Positions 1-8,654 of a DNA stretch of 64,000 nt are shown here, piece by piece; within the stretch, counting starts at the first letter, position 1, and each line of letters begins with the position of its first letter. Made by a program: the position numbers and the translations under genes. The stretch is from an uncultured Collinsella sp. (lineage in GTDB: Bacteria > Actinomycetota > Coriobacteriia > Coriobacteriales > Coriobacteriaceae): assembly GCA_934654775.1 (NCBI GenBank), contig CAKUGR010000003.1, positions 1 to 64,000 on the forward strand, given 5' to 3'. Under the pieces are notes generated by a model that was not told the origin of the DNA, ran no database searches, and saw only the letters and a list, made by a program, of their open reading frames with translations.

Positions 1-10
1 CCGACGGGAA

Positions 11-38
11 ACGAAAAAGCCCGGTTTTAAACCGGGCT
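11..38 (-). terminator. Rho-independent terminator, minus strand
   Basis: A perfect 10-bp inverted repeat (18-27 with 29-38, AGCCCGGTTT) is followed on the minus strand by TTTTTCG. It would end a minus-strand transcript that covers the small ORF at 94-168. Confidence 0.7.
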
Positions 39-93
39 CGAATGAACATGCCTATTGACAATGGCTTTCTCATATTAAGAAAGGCCACCGTCG

Positions 94-168
94 CTAAGAC
101 GATGACCCAACTTCATTAAGCAACGGCTCTGCCCAGCTCTCTACAACTTGGGCTGCCGTCGGCACCAT
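94..168 (-). CDS. Possible small ORF, 24 residues
   Basis: The minus strand has AGGAGGG four bases before an ATG at 168, followed by 24 codons and TAG. The product begins MVPTAAQVVESWAEP and ends in three serines. It has no signal peptide or membrane segment and resembles no family I know. A strong terminator (11-38) follows on the same strand, so a short transcript would carry this peptide alone. It could be a free small protein, a leader peptide, or chance. The ideal ribosome binding site is the main support. A short hairpin (63-70 with 77-85, one bulge) lies between the stop codon and the terminator. Confidence 0.4.
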   Translation of the reverse strand: MVPTAAQVVESWAEPLLNEVGSSS

Positions 169-287
169 TTTACCCTCCTGACGAGGAATTCGTCCATATT
201 TCAAAAATCAAATTGTGCCCGCGTTGTCATCCCGCGTGTTGTCATCCTGCTATCGAAGCCTACCGAATGCCTGCCATAGGGACATTA

Positions 288-322
288 AAGCGCCCGCTTG
301 CTGGGGGAGCAAGCGGGCGCTT
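288..322 (-). terminator. Terminator of the kinase/cell-wall operon
   Basis: A perfect 15-bp inverted repeat with a 5-nt loop (288-302 with 308-322) lies about 50 bp past the pknB stop. The T-run after it on the minus strand is short (TTTAAT), so termination may be partial. Nothing else is recognisable between 169 and 374. Confidence 0.6.
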
Positions 323-374
323 CTGAGCGAATGCGTTTGCGGTCTAAACCGCTCGGAGCAACAAGCGATCGACG

Positions 375-2318
375 TTAGTTGCTAGACTCGGAGTCGTCGC
401 CGGAGCCGGAACCGGAGACGGAAACCGTCAGCGTGATCGTGGTGTCGGTGGACTGCTTACCGGTGGGGGAGACGCCCGTAACGGTGGCATTCTCGTTGCC
501 GCTCACAGGGTTGCCGTTCTGGTCACAGAAGCCGATGTTGTAGAAACCGGCGTTGTTGAGCGCGGTGACGGCGGCGGAGATGCTCTTGCCGTACAGGTTG
601 CCCGGGACGCTGGCCTTGCCGGACTTCTTGGCGATGACGACGGTGATCGTGGCACCGGGCTTCTGCTTGCCGCTGGGGTTCCAGCTAATTACGGTGCCCT
701 CGGTAACCGAGTCGTTTTCCTGGTAGCTCACATCGACGCCAAAGCCAGCCATGTCGAGAGCGTTGCGCGCCTGGGCCTCGGTCATGTCGGTCAGATCGGG
801 CACCGAGGTGGTGTCCGGGCCGCTGGAGACCTTGTACGAGATGGTCGTGCCCTTCTCGACCTCCTTGCCGGCAGCAGTGCCCTGCTCAAAGACCTGGCCC
901 TCTTCGGCCTCATTGGCTTCCTCCGAAGCGCTGCCCTTCAGGCCCACGCTTGCCAGTGCGGCCTCGGCCTGGTCCTTGGTCAGGCCGAGGAGCTGCGGAA
1001 CCTCAACCTTCTCGGAGGGCTTAGGGCCCTTGGAGATTACCAAGTTCACCCTCGTGCCCTTGGCTTTCTTGGTGTTGCCGTTGGGGGTCTGCTCGGCGAC
1101 CTTTCCCTCGTCGACATCGTCGTTGTAGCTCTGGTCGACGGTGCCAACCTCAAGGCCGGCTTCCTTGATCTGCTCAATAGCGGTTTCCTGGTCCTTGCCC
1201 AGCACGTCGGGCACCGTGACCTGTTCGCCACTGAACATGCCCGTGGCAAAGGCCACTACAACGCCAATCACGGCGACGGCGGCAATCACGGCGGCGATGA
1301 TCTTGTTCTTGTTGGACTTAGGCTTCTCGACCTCGTAGGAGCCCGTGGAGCCCGAGACAGCGCTGCGGGCGGTGTTCTGACCGCTCACGCCCGAGACGGG
1401 ACGAACCATAGCGCGCGTTGAGTCGGAAAGCTCGCGGGTCTTGGTGGCGCCCAGGTCGCCGGCGGCACCGATGATGCGCGTTGGCTCCGAGACGTTGACG
1501 GCACGGCCGGACAGGTAGCTGTTGAGCACCTGGCGCAGCTCGTCGGCCGTCTGGAAGCGGTTTGCCGGGTCCTTCTCCATGCACTTGAGGATGATGCGCT
1601 CCAGGTCGGCATCGACGCCGGAGTTGATCTGGCTCGGCGGGATGGGGAGCTCGTTGACCTGCTTGAGCGCGACCGAGATGGCGTCGTCGCCGTCAAAGGG
1701 CACGCGGCCGGTGGCGCACTCGTACATGACGACACCCAGCGAGTAGATATCCGAGGTGGGGCCGAGGTCCTGGCCGCGGGTCTGCTCGGGGCTTACATAG
1801 TGGGCGGTGCCCAGAACGTTGTTATCCTGCGTGAGGTGGCTGTTCTTGGCGCGTGCGATGCCAAAATCCATTACCTTGATGTTGCCGTCGGGCAGCACCA
1901 TGATGTTTTGCGGCTTAATGTCGCGGTGGATGATCTCGTGCTTGTGTGCGACCGAAAGCGCGGAGCTGATCTGCGAACCGATCTGCGCGACCTTCTTGGG
2001 ATCGAGGGCGCCGTGGCTCTTGATGCCGCTCTTAAGGTCGGTACCGCGCAGGTACTCCATGACGATGTAATAGGTGTCGCCGTCCTTGCCCCAGTCGTAG
2101 ACGCCCACGATATAGGGGGAGGACAGGCCGGCAGCTGCCTGGGCCTCCTGCTTAAAGCGGGCGGCGAAGGTGGCGTCGCCGGCATACTGCGGCAGCATGA
2201 TCTTGACGGCAACCGTGCGGTCGAGGACCTGATCCTGTGCACGGAAGACGGTCGCCATACCGCCCGTTCCCACCTTATCCTTGAGGAGGTATCTTCCCCC
2301 GAGGACCCTCTGTTCCAT
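375..2318 (-). CDS. pknB: Membrane Ser/Thr protein kinase with four PASTA repeats
   Basis: This is a PknB/Stk-type kinase of 647 residues that senses peptidoglycan and phosphorylates division and cell-wall proteins. The cytosolic kinase domain (about 9-270) has the glycine loop GTGGMA (17-22), Lys39, HRD with catalytic Asp133, and DFG at 151-153. One transmembrane helix lies near 340-362. Four extracellular PASTA repeats follow, starting VTVPDVLG, VEVPQLLG, TSVPDLTD and ASVPGNLYG. The C-terminus is a Ser/Gly/Asp tail. I chose ATG 2318 because AGGAG lies 5 nt before it; an in-frame ATG at 2333 has no such site. It is the last gene of the operon, after the RodA-PBP fusion and the phosphatase that should reverse its action. 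Confidence 0.95.
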   Translation of the reverse strand: MEQRVLGGRYLLKDKVGTGGMATVFRAQDQVLDRTVAVKIMLPQYAGDATFAARFKQEAQAAAGLSSPYIVGVYDWGKDGDTYYIVMEYLRGTDLKSGIKSHGALDPKKVAQIGSQISSALSVAHKHEIIHRDIKPQNIMVLPDGNIKVMDFGIARAKNSHLTQDNNVLGTAHYVSPEQTRGQDLGPTSDIYSLGVVMYECATGRVPFDGDDAISVALKQVNELPIPPSQINSGVDADLERIILKCMEKDPANRFQTADELRQVLNSYLSGRAVNVSEPTRIIGAAGDLGATKTRELSDSTRAMVRPVSGVSGQNTARSAVSGSTGSYEVEKPKSNKNKIIAAVIAAVAVIGVVVAFATGMFSGEQVTVPDVLGKDQETAIEQIKEAGLEVGTVDQSYNDDVDEGKVAEQTPNGNTKKAKGTRVNLVISKGPKPSEKVEVPQLLGLTKDQAEAALASVGLKGSASEEANEAEEGQVFEQGTAAGKEVEKGTTISYKVSSGPDTTSVPDLTDMTEAQARNALDMAGFGVDVSYQENDSVTEGTVISWNPSGKQKPGATITVVIAKKSGKASVPGNLYGKSISAAVTALNNAGFYNIGFCDQNGNPVSGNENATVTGVSPTGKQSTDTTITLTVSVSGSGSGDDSESSN

Positions 2319-2450
2319 TCCTGCTCCTAACATAACTATTCGCTCAACGATGTGTGTAGTACCAAATGTGTGGCCGCTGGGGCCGTGTGGCGCGTTGCCG
2401 CTAGCTCATCGGCCGCGGCGCGCCCCAAGTATCCGCTTTGATCACGGGCA

Positions 2451-5321
2451 TCACGCTCCCTGTGCGGCGAGCGCCGCGGTCAGGACGATGCCGGCAATCT
2501 TGGCTGCCTTGACGTCGTGTTTGTCGAAATCCTCCAGGGCCACCGAGATGGCAACCGTGGGTGAATCGTAAGGTGCAAAGCCAACAAACATAGAGTTGAC
2601 GTTGGTGCCGCCGGTCTCGGCCGAACCGGTCTTGCCGGCAACCTTGACGCCCGGAATCTGGGCATCGGTGCCGGTGCCGGACTGGACGACGGCGAGCATG
2701 GCCTGCTTGACCTGGTCGGCCGTGGCAGAACTGACAGCCTGGCCCAGCGAGCGGGACTGCGTGGTTTTGACCACGGTTCCGTCCGGGGCGAGTATCTGGG
2801 ACACAAAGAACGGGTCCATGACTACGCCGCTGTTGGCGATAGCGGCAGCGATCACGCAATTCTGCATAACGGTGGTCTGCGGGCCAGGCGTGTGGTCCAT
2901 GCCGACGGGCTGGCCGGCGCCCGCCCAAGCGGTCTCCCACTCGGTCATAAGCGACGGGTCGGCCATGATGGAGGCGGTGGAGGTCAGATCCTGGCCGAGC
3001 TTTTGGCCGTAGCCAAAGGCGTTGGCAAACTGGACGAGCGAGCTGGCGCCAATCTCGTTGGCCACCTGGCCAAAGACGACGTTGGACGATACGGCGAAGG
3101 CCTGCTGCAGGCTGATGGTGCCGTAGCTCTCGTTGGCATAGTTGGTGACCGGCGCGTTGCCAATATCCATGGAGCCGGGCGCCTGGTACGTGCTGGTAAG
3201 GCTCGCGGTGCCGGTTTCGAGCGCCGCGGAGAGTGTGACGACCTTAAAGGTCGAGCCCGGGGTGTACAACGCGTCCATGGCACGGTCGTACATGGAGCCG
3301 TCCTCGCCGCCGCCCGACTGGAGCAGCGCGTCGATGTTGGTGTTGTCGTAGGTGGGCGAGCTCGCGCACGCAAGGACCGCACCGGTGCGCGGATCCATGA
3401 CCACCACAGCGCCCTTAAAGCCCTTGAGCGCCTGCTCGGCAGCCGTCTGGATGCGCGAGTCGATGGTGAGCTTGGCGGTATTGCCCGGCTGGGTCTGCCC
3501 CGCGAGCGACGCGATGGCGTTGTTCCAGCTAGAGTAATCCTTGGAGCCGGTGAGCGTATCGTTCATGACGCTCTCGATGCCGGCGGTGCCGTATTGCTGG
3601 CTTACGTATCCCACCACGTGCGCGGCCATGTTGCCGTTGGGGTAGGAACGGGCGTAGGTGCCGTCCTCCTGCTGCAGCGACTCGGCTAGCGTCACGCCGT
3701 CGGACGTGATGATGGAGCCACGCTGGATGTACTTGGAGCGGGCGATGGTGTGGTTGTTGGTCGGCATGTCCTGGTAGTCCTTCGCCTTGATGACCTGGAC
3801 ATAGGTAAGGTTGCCGATAAGGATGGCGAACAGCGCCGTAAAGGTAAACACGGCACGAGTCAGACGGTTGGCAAGTGCCACGCGGCCGAGCACGCCGGAC
3901 TCAGGCGTGTCGAGCAGGCGACGACGCATGCGAGAACCCGCGGAGTGGCTGCCGTTGCTGTAGGAAGGTGCGTTTGCAAAACGCGTACCGGTCGGGGCAG
4001 CGGCGGATGCGACCTGGTCATCGGTGATGGCGGCCATGGTGCCGGTGCCGGTGAGCTCGGCTTCGCGTCCGGTTGCCTCGTCGCCGGCGCGCAGCAGCAG
4101 CGCGACGATGATAAAGCTCGCCAGCAGCGAGGAGCCGCCTTGGCTCATAAAGGGCAGGGTGACGCCGGTTAGCGGGATCAGGCGGGTTACGCCGCCAACG
4201 ATTAAGAATGCCTGGAAGCTGATGGCCGCCGTAAGGCCGGTCGCGCTAAAGGCGGCAAGGTCGGACTTGGCGCGGGCGGCCGTGGTGAGGCCACGCACGG
4301 CAAAAAGCATAAACAGGATGAGCACGGCGCCGCCGCCCAAAAGGCCCATTTCCTCGCCGATGGCCGAGAAGATAAAGTCGGACTCGACGACGGGGATGTT
4401 GTTTGCCATACCGTTGCCAATGCCGACGCCAACCAGGCCGCCGTCGGCCAGCGAATAGAGCGACTGCACGATCTGGTAGCCCTGGCCCTGGGCGTCCTTA
4501 AACGGGTCGGCCCAGATCTGGAAACGCACCTGCACGTGCGACAGGAACTTGTAGGCGCCCACGGCTCCAACGGCCAGCAGCGCAAGGCCGATGATGACGT
4601 ACGAAAAGCGTCCCGTGGCAACATAGAGCATCAGCAAAAAGATGGTGTAGAACAGGACGGCCGAGCCCAGGTCGCGTTCGAAGACGACGATGAGCAGGCA
4701 CACGCCCCACACGGCAAACAGCGGCAGCAGCAGGCGGAAGCGCGGAATCTTGAGGCCCAGGATCTTGCGGTTGGAGATGGAGAGCAGCTCGCGGTTCTCG
4801 GCCAAATAGCCTGCCAGGAACAGGACGATGAATACCTTGGCGAACTCGCCGGGCTGGATGGTGAAGCCCGCGATGCGAATCCACAGCTTGGAGCCCGAGA
4901 TCGTGGTGCCGATAAAGATCGGCAGCATCAGCAGGATGATGCCGATAATGCCAAAGGTGTACTTGTAGCGCATGACCACGTCGAGGTTCTTGACCAGTGC
5001 CAGCGTTCCCACCATGAGCGCCACCGAGACAAACAAGATGATGAGCTGCGAGATGGCGAGGTCGGGGGCCAGGCGCGTCACGAATGTGATGCCGATGCCC
5101 GAGAGCACAAAGACGATGGGTAGGATGGCGGGGTCGGCGCCGGGCGCCAGGATGCGCACGGCGATATGCGCCGCGGCGAAGGCGGCGAACAGGCCGATCG
5201 GCACGGCGAGCGTCTCAAAGGAAATTGTGGCGCCCGCGGTGAGCACGTACATCGCATAGAGCAGGATGACGGGGAACGCCGAGGCGATGAGCAAGAGCAG
5301 TTCGGTGTTGCGGCGACTCAT
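2451..5321 (-). CDS. rodA-pbpA: RodA/FtsW glycosyltransferase fused to a class B penicillin-binding protein
   Basis: One 956-residue polypeptide joins two peptidoglycan synthases that are normally separate genes. Residues 1 to about 430 are a polytopic SEDS protein (RodA/FtsW/SpoVE) that polymerises lipid II. After a low-complexity linker (about 430-505) a transmembrane helix leads into a transpeptidase. The active-site motifs are present: STFK with Ser690, SSN, and KTG with Lys897. I chose ATG 5321, with GGGAG 8 nt upstream; the longer reading from 5447 adds 42 Pro/Arg-rich residues inside the phosphatase gene. The fusion fixes the 1:1 pairing of a SEDS protein with its cognate PBP. No frameshift or stop separates the halves in the sequence given. 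The start overlaps no neighbour. Confidence 0.95.
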   Translation of the reverse strand: MSRRNTELLLLIASAFPVILLYAMYVLTAGATISFETLAVPIGLFAAFAAAHIAVRILAPGADPAILPIVFVLSGIGITFVTRLAPDLAISQLIILFVSVALMVGTLALVKNLDVVMRYKYTFGIIGIILLMLPIFIGTTISGSKLWIRIAGFTIQPGEFAKVFIVLFLAGYLAENRELLSISNRKILGLKIPRFRLLLPLFAVWGVCLLIVVFERDLGSAVLFYTIFLLMLYVATGRFSYVIIGLALLAVGAVGAYKFLSHVQVRFQIWADPFKDAQGQGYQIVQSLYSLADGGLVGVGIGNGMANNIPVVESDFIFSAIGEEMGLLGGGAVLILFMLFAVRGLTTAARAKSDLAAFSATGLTAAISFQAFLIVGGVTRLIPLTGVTLPFMSQGGSSLLASFIIVALLLRAGDEATGREAELTGTGTMAAITDDQVASAAAPTGTRFANAPSYSNGSHSAGSRMRRRLLDTPESGVLGRVALANRLTRAVFTFTALFAILIGNLTYVQVIKAKDYQDMPTNNHTIARSKYIQRGSIITSDGVTLAESLQQEDGTYARSYPNGNMAAHVVGYVSQQYGTAGIESVMNDTLTGSKDYSSWNNAIASLAGQTQPGNTAKLTIDSRIQTAAEQALKGFKGAVVVMDPRTGAVLACASSPTYDNTNIDALLQSGGGEDGSMYDRAMDALYTPGSTFKVVTLSAALETGTASLTSTYQAPGSMDIGNAPVTNYANESYGTISLQQAFAVSSNVVFGQVANEIGASSLVQFANAFGYGQKLGQDLTSTASIMADPSLMTEWETAWAGAGQPVGMDHTPGPQTTVMQNCVIAAAIANSGVVMDPFFVSQILAPDGTVVKTTQSRSLGQAVSSATADQVKQAMLAVVQSGTGTDAQIPGVKVAGKTGSAETGGTNVNSMFVGFAPYDSPTVAISVALEDFDKHDVKAAKIAGIVLTAALAAQGA

Positions 5322-5337
5322 AAGCGGCACTCCCTTT

Positions 5338-7224
5338 CTAATTCTTATCGGAGGCTTCGGCCTCGGCTGACTGTTCGGCGGTTTTCTCGGAATCTGACTC
5401 GGAGGTGGATTTCTGATCGGTGTTGTCGCGAATCGTTTGCGCGTCAATCACCTGACGAGTCTGCTCCTCGTCAATCTGATGGCGGTACTTGGAAATGGTG
5501 TCCTGCGCATCGTCGACATTCGTTTGCGGAATGCCTGCCTTCAGGCGATTTTGCGTGTCTTCGGGCAGGTCGGACAGTTTGATGCTGGTTTCGCTCTCGA
5601 GCCAGTGGAGTTCGACCCCGAGCGTCTTGCCGGGCAGGCCGCGCCAGACGGCGACATTGCCGTGGTAGGTTCCCAAGTAATAGGAGCCGGTGACGCCCGT
5701 GTATGCCCAGATGCCTGCTACCAGCACAAAGACAAGGGCCAAGATGGCGGCGATGGTGACATTGCGGCGTCGGACGCGTTTTGCCTCGCGCATGACGCCG
5801 TCGTCGACCAGGTCGACCACCACCACGGTCACATTGTCGTGGCCGCCGGCGGCGAGCGCCGCGTCCACCAAGTTGTCGACGCAGATCTGTGCGGTCGAGG
5901 ACTGCGTAGCGATGTTCTCGATATCGCTATCGGGAATCATGCTCGAAAGACCGTCGGAGCACAGAATCAGGCGGTCGCCTTCCTCGATGTGCAGGGTAAA
6001 GTGGTCGGCATACATGGCGGGATCCGAGCCCAGCGCGCGGGTGATGACCGAGCGGTTGGGGTGGACGCGGGCCTCGTCGGCCGTAATCTCGCCGGCATCC
6101 ACGAGCTCCTCCACATAGGAGTGGTCGCGGGTCACGCGGATGAGCGTGCCCTCGTGGAGCAGGTAGGCGCGCGAGTCGCCCACGTGGGCGATAGCGAGCG
6201 TGTCGTTTTCGATGTAGGCGCAGGTGGCCGTGCATCCCATGCCGGGTTTGCCCAGGCCGTTGAGGGCGGCCTCGATCACGGCGGCGTTGGCGGCCTCGAC
6301 GGCTGCGGCCAGGCGCGCGGCGTCGGCGGACTGCGGCGCCGTCTTGGCGATGGTCTCGACGGCGATGGAGGATGCCACCTCGCCGGCGGCGTGTCCTCCC
6401 ATGCCGTCGCACACGCAAAAGAGCGGCGACTGCACCAGATAGGAGTCCTCATTATGCGGGCGTACGCATCCGACGTCGGAGCGGGCGCCCCACATAAGCT
6501 GCGTGGTGGTGCCGGCGTCGTAGGTCGAGTCGGTCTCGATGCGCTCGTCGGTCAGCGGCTCAAAGCTCATGGTCGAGCCGGGATCTTTGAGCTTTGCCTC
6601 CACGGCGGCGACATCGATCTCGGCGGTGTCGCCGGGGGAGACAGTGTCGGCATCGTCTCCCGACTCGGCGTCGGAGATGTCCGGAAGGTTGAGATCTTCG
6701 GTTACGCGGTCGGCGGGATCGGCGTCCTGCTGCGGCTCGACAGCCGTCGGCTCGGGCGTCGCAAAGTGCGACGGCGCGGGCATGCTCTGGGGTTGAGCGG
6801 AGGGCTCGGGAGCTGCGGCGGGCTGCTCGACTTCGGCAGGCGTTGCGGATGCGGGTGCCGCCTCGCTTGCCGGGGTGACGGGGAATACCGGTGCGGCAGG
6901 CTCGGGAGCTGCAAACACGGCCGCGCTCTCACTGATCGCTTCGGCGACGGGCTCGGCAAAGTGAGCCGGTGCGGGCGTTGCCTCCGGTGCCGCGGGCTGC
7001 TCGGCAGCGTGCGCGCCGATGGGGGCGTCGAGCTGCTCGGTGTCGGCGTCCTCGTCATCGGCGAGTGCCGGATATTCTTGAGTTACATGCGAAAGAGGCA
7101 GGGAGAACACGGTGTCCTCGGGCTCCACGGTCGCAGGGCGCGCCGGAGCGGCATGGGCAGGCGCAGCTGCGGGGGCAGTCGGCGTCTCGGGCATGGTTGC
7201 GGACTTGTTCTCCTCGTCGATCAT
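5338..7224 (-). CDS. pstP: PP2C-family Ser/Thr phosphatase, membrane anchored, with long N-terminal extension
   Basis: This is the PstP/Stp phosphatase that dephosphorylates the operon kinases and their targets. The catalytic domain starts near residue 239 and has the metal-binding motifs DVG..R..NEDS, CDGMGGHAAGE, HVGDSRAYL, LCSDGLS and HDNVTVVVV. A single transmembrane helix lies near 486-509, with an external tail ending in acidic and Ser-rich sequence. Unusually, about 235 residues of Pro/Ala/Glu-rich sequence precede the catalytic domain; family members generally begin with the catalytic domain. The start ATG (7224) overlaps the fhaB stop as ATGA, which suggests translational coupling. 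Confidence 0.93.
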   Translation of the reverse strand: MIDEENKSATMPETPTAPAAAPAHAAPARPATVEPEDTVFSLPLSHVTQEYPALADDEDADTEQLDAPIGAHAAEQPAAPEATPAPAHFAEPVAEAISESAAVFAAPEPAAPVFPVTPASEAAPASATPAEVEQPAAAPEPSAQPQSMPAPSHFATPEPTAVEPQQDADPADRVTEDLNLPDISDAESGDDADTVSPGDTAEIDVAAVEAKLKDPGSTMSFEPLTDERIETDSTYDAGTTTQLMWGARSDVGCVRPHNEDSYLVQSPLFCVCDGMGGHAAGEVASSIAVETIAKTAPQSADAARLAAAVEAANAAVIEAALNGLGKPGMGCTATCAYIENDTLAIAHVGDSRAYLLHEGTLIRVTRDHSYVEELVDAGEITADEARVHPNRSVITRALGSDPAMYADHFTLHIEEGDRLILCSDGLSSMIPDSDIENIATQSSTAQICVDNLVDAALAAGGHDNVTVVVVDLVDDGVMREAKRVRRRNVTIAAILALVFVLVAGIWAYTGVTGSYYLGTYHGNVAVWRGLPGKTLGVELHWLESETSIKLSDLPEDTQNRLKAGIPQTNVDDAQDTISKYRHQIDEEQTRQVIDAQTIRDNTDQKSTSESDSEKTAEQSAEAEASDKN

Positions 7225-7637
7225 CGACGGTTCACCTTCATGACCACGTCGCCAATTTGGACCTCGTCACCCTCGCGCAGCGTTGCGGGCTCCACCAGCT
7301 GACGGCCGTTAACGAGCGTGCCGTTCAGCGAGTTGAGGTCTTCGATGATGAGTGCCGGGCCCTGCAACGAAAAGCGTGCGTGCGAGGCCGAGACAAACGG
7401 CTCGTTGATGCAGATGTCCGAGGACGGCGAGCGGCCCACGATGACGGGGCCGAGCATGTCTACATGGATGCCACGGATGCCGCGCGGACCCTTGTCCACA
7501 TCGATCGTCCAGATAGCGGAGTCGCGGCGCTGGCCGCGTACGAGTCCCACGCCGGTTTTCATGACGGCGAACAGGAAGATGTAGAGCAGGGCGACCAGGA
7601 CGATGCGGCCTGCAAAAAGGACGATATCGATGTTCAT
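7221..7637 (-). CDS. fhaB: FhaB-like membrane-anchored FHA protein
   Basis: This 138-residue protein has an N-terminal transmembrane helix (about 5-25) and a C-terminal forkhead-associated domain (about 60-135) with GRSPSSD, SASHARF and LNSLNGT. FHA domains bind phosphothreonine, so it is a likely substrate or adaptor of the kinases. Its size and topology match mycobacterial FhaB/FipA, which links kinase signalling to the division machinery. It overlaps the phosphatase start by 4 bp and lies 6 bp after the fhaA stop. Confidence 0.9.
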   Translation of the reverse strand: MNIDIVLFAGRIVLVALLYIFLFAVMKTGVGLVRGQRRDSAIWTIDVDKGPRGIRGIHVDMLGPVIVGRSPSSDICINEPFVSASHARFSLQGPALIIEDLNSLNGTLVNGRQLVEPATLREGDEVQIGDVVMKVNRR

Positions 7638-7643
7638 AAGCGA

Positions 7644-8654
7644 CTATCCCCTAAATTCAAAGGTGCTCAGGCCAAACGTCAGCAGGTCGCCGTTGCGCAG
7701 CGGGCAGCGCGTGATGCGGCGGTTGTTGACGAGCGTGCCGTTGGTGGAATTGAGGTCCTCGATCGACCAGTCCGAACCGGTAAAGGTGAGCTGGGCGTGA
7801 CGGCGCGATACGTTGGGGTCGCGCAGGGCGATGTCCGAAACCGAACGCTCGCGGCCGATGGTCACCTGCGCGGAAGTGATGCTGTGGCTCTCGCCGCTCA
7901 CGACGTCGACGAGCTGGGCGAGCGGGCGCTGCGGGGCGCGGGTGTTCGCCATGTTGGAGGCAATACCGGCCGCGGCGCCAAGGCCCACGGCGGCGCCGGT
8001 CGCGGCGGCTCCGCCCATACCGGCGAGGGCGTCACGAGAGACGGTCTGCGGCACGGGGATGGGCGCGGCGGCGGGGTCGGGGACATTGGGCGCAAAGGGA
8101 TCGGCCACGGCGAGCGGGTCGGGAGCGGTGACACGGGGCGCCGGCTGCTGGGGCATGGCGGCGGGGTGTTGCTGCTGCGGGGCGGCGAACTGCTGCTTGC
8201 CGGCGCGGGGGGCGCTGGCGGCGCGGCTTGCAGCCGAGTTGTTCTGGCCCAGGCCATTCTGGTAGGCGCGCTCCTCCTCGTACAGACGACCGAGCGTGGG
8301 GGCGTCGACGTTCTCGGCAAAGACCGAGAACTTACCGGCACGCAGCTGCGGATCGATCATAAAGCGAACGAGGGGCTCGCCGACAAACACATAGCGGCGC
8401 TTTTCGGCCTGCGCCTTCACAAACTCGCGGACTTCGCGCGAAAGCTCGGGGTAGAACGGGGCGAGCATGGGGTCGTCGTCGGCGGCGATCAGGATGGTAT
8501 AGAGTGCCGGCGCGGTGTTGACGCCGTTGATCACCAGAGTCTGATCCTCCATGTCGCGAGCGGCCTGCTTGGCAAGCTTCTTAAAGGAGAACGGGGCACG
8601 GGTGGCACCGAAGATGCCGGCCACGTGGTCCTCGAAGATGTTCAGGAAGTTCAC
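7644..8654 (-). CDS. fhaA: FhaA-like protein: DUF3662 domain plus C-terminal FHA domain
   Basis: The 336-residue protein has an N-terminal DUF3662 domain (about 1-115, starting MNFLNIFEDHVAGIFG), a Pro/Gln/Ala-rich linker, and an FHA domain from about 250 with TIGRERSVSD, VSRRHAQL and LNSTNGT. In mycobacteria FhaA binds the phosphorylated pseudokinase MviN and limits peptidoglycan synthesis. No mviN gene is visible here. It is cytosolic and sits between the kinase and fhaB. Its ATG overlaps the stop of the preceding kinase as ATGA. Confidence 0.9.
   Translation of the reverse strand: MNFLNIFEDHVAGIFGATRAPFSFKKLAKQAARDMEDQTLVINGVNTAPALYTILIAADDDPMLAPFYPELSREVREFVKAQAEKRRYVFVGEPLVRFMIDPQLRAGKFSVFAENVDAPTLGRLYEEERAYQNGLGQNNSAASRAASAPRAGKQQFAAPQQQHPAAMPQQPAPRVTAPDPLAVADPFAPNVPDPAAAPIPVPQTVSRDALAGMGGAAATGAAVGLGAAAGIASNMANTRAPQRPLAQLVDVVSGESHSITSAQVTIGRERSVSDIALRDPNVSRRHAQLTFTGSDWSIEDLNSTNGTLVNNRRITRCPLRNGDLLTFGLSTFEFRG

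Noticed and set aside
5437..7302. Plus-strand open frame of about 620 codons opposite the phosphatase
   Set aside because: It is the shadow of the PP2C gene, which has all catalytic motifs in the correct order; the opposite reading is Gly/Arg-rich without motifs.
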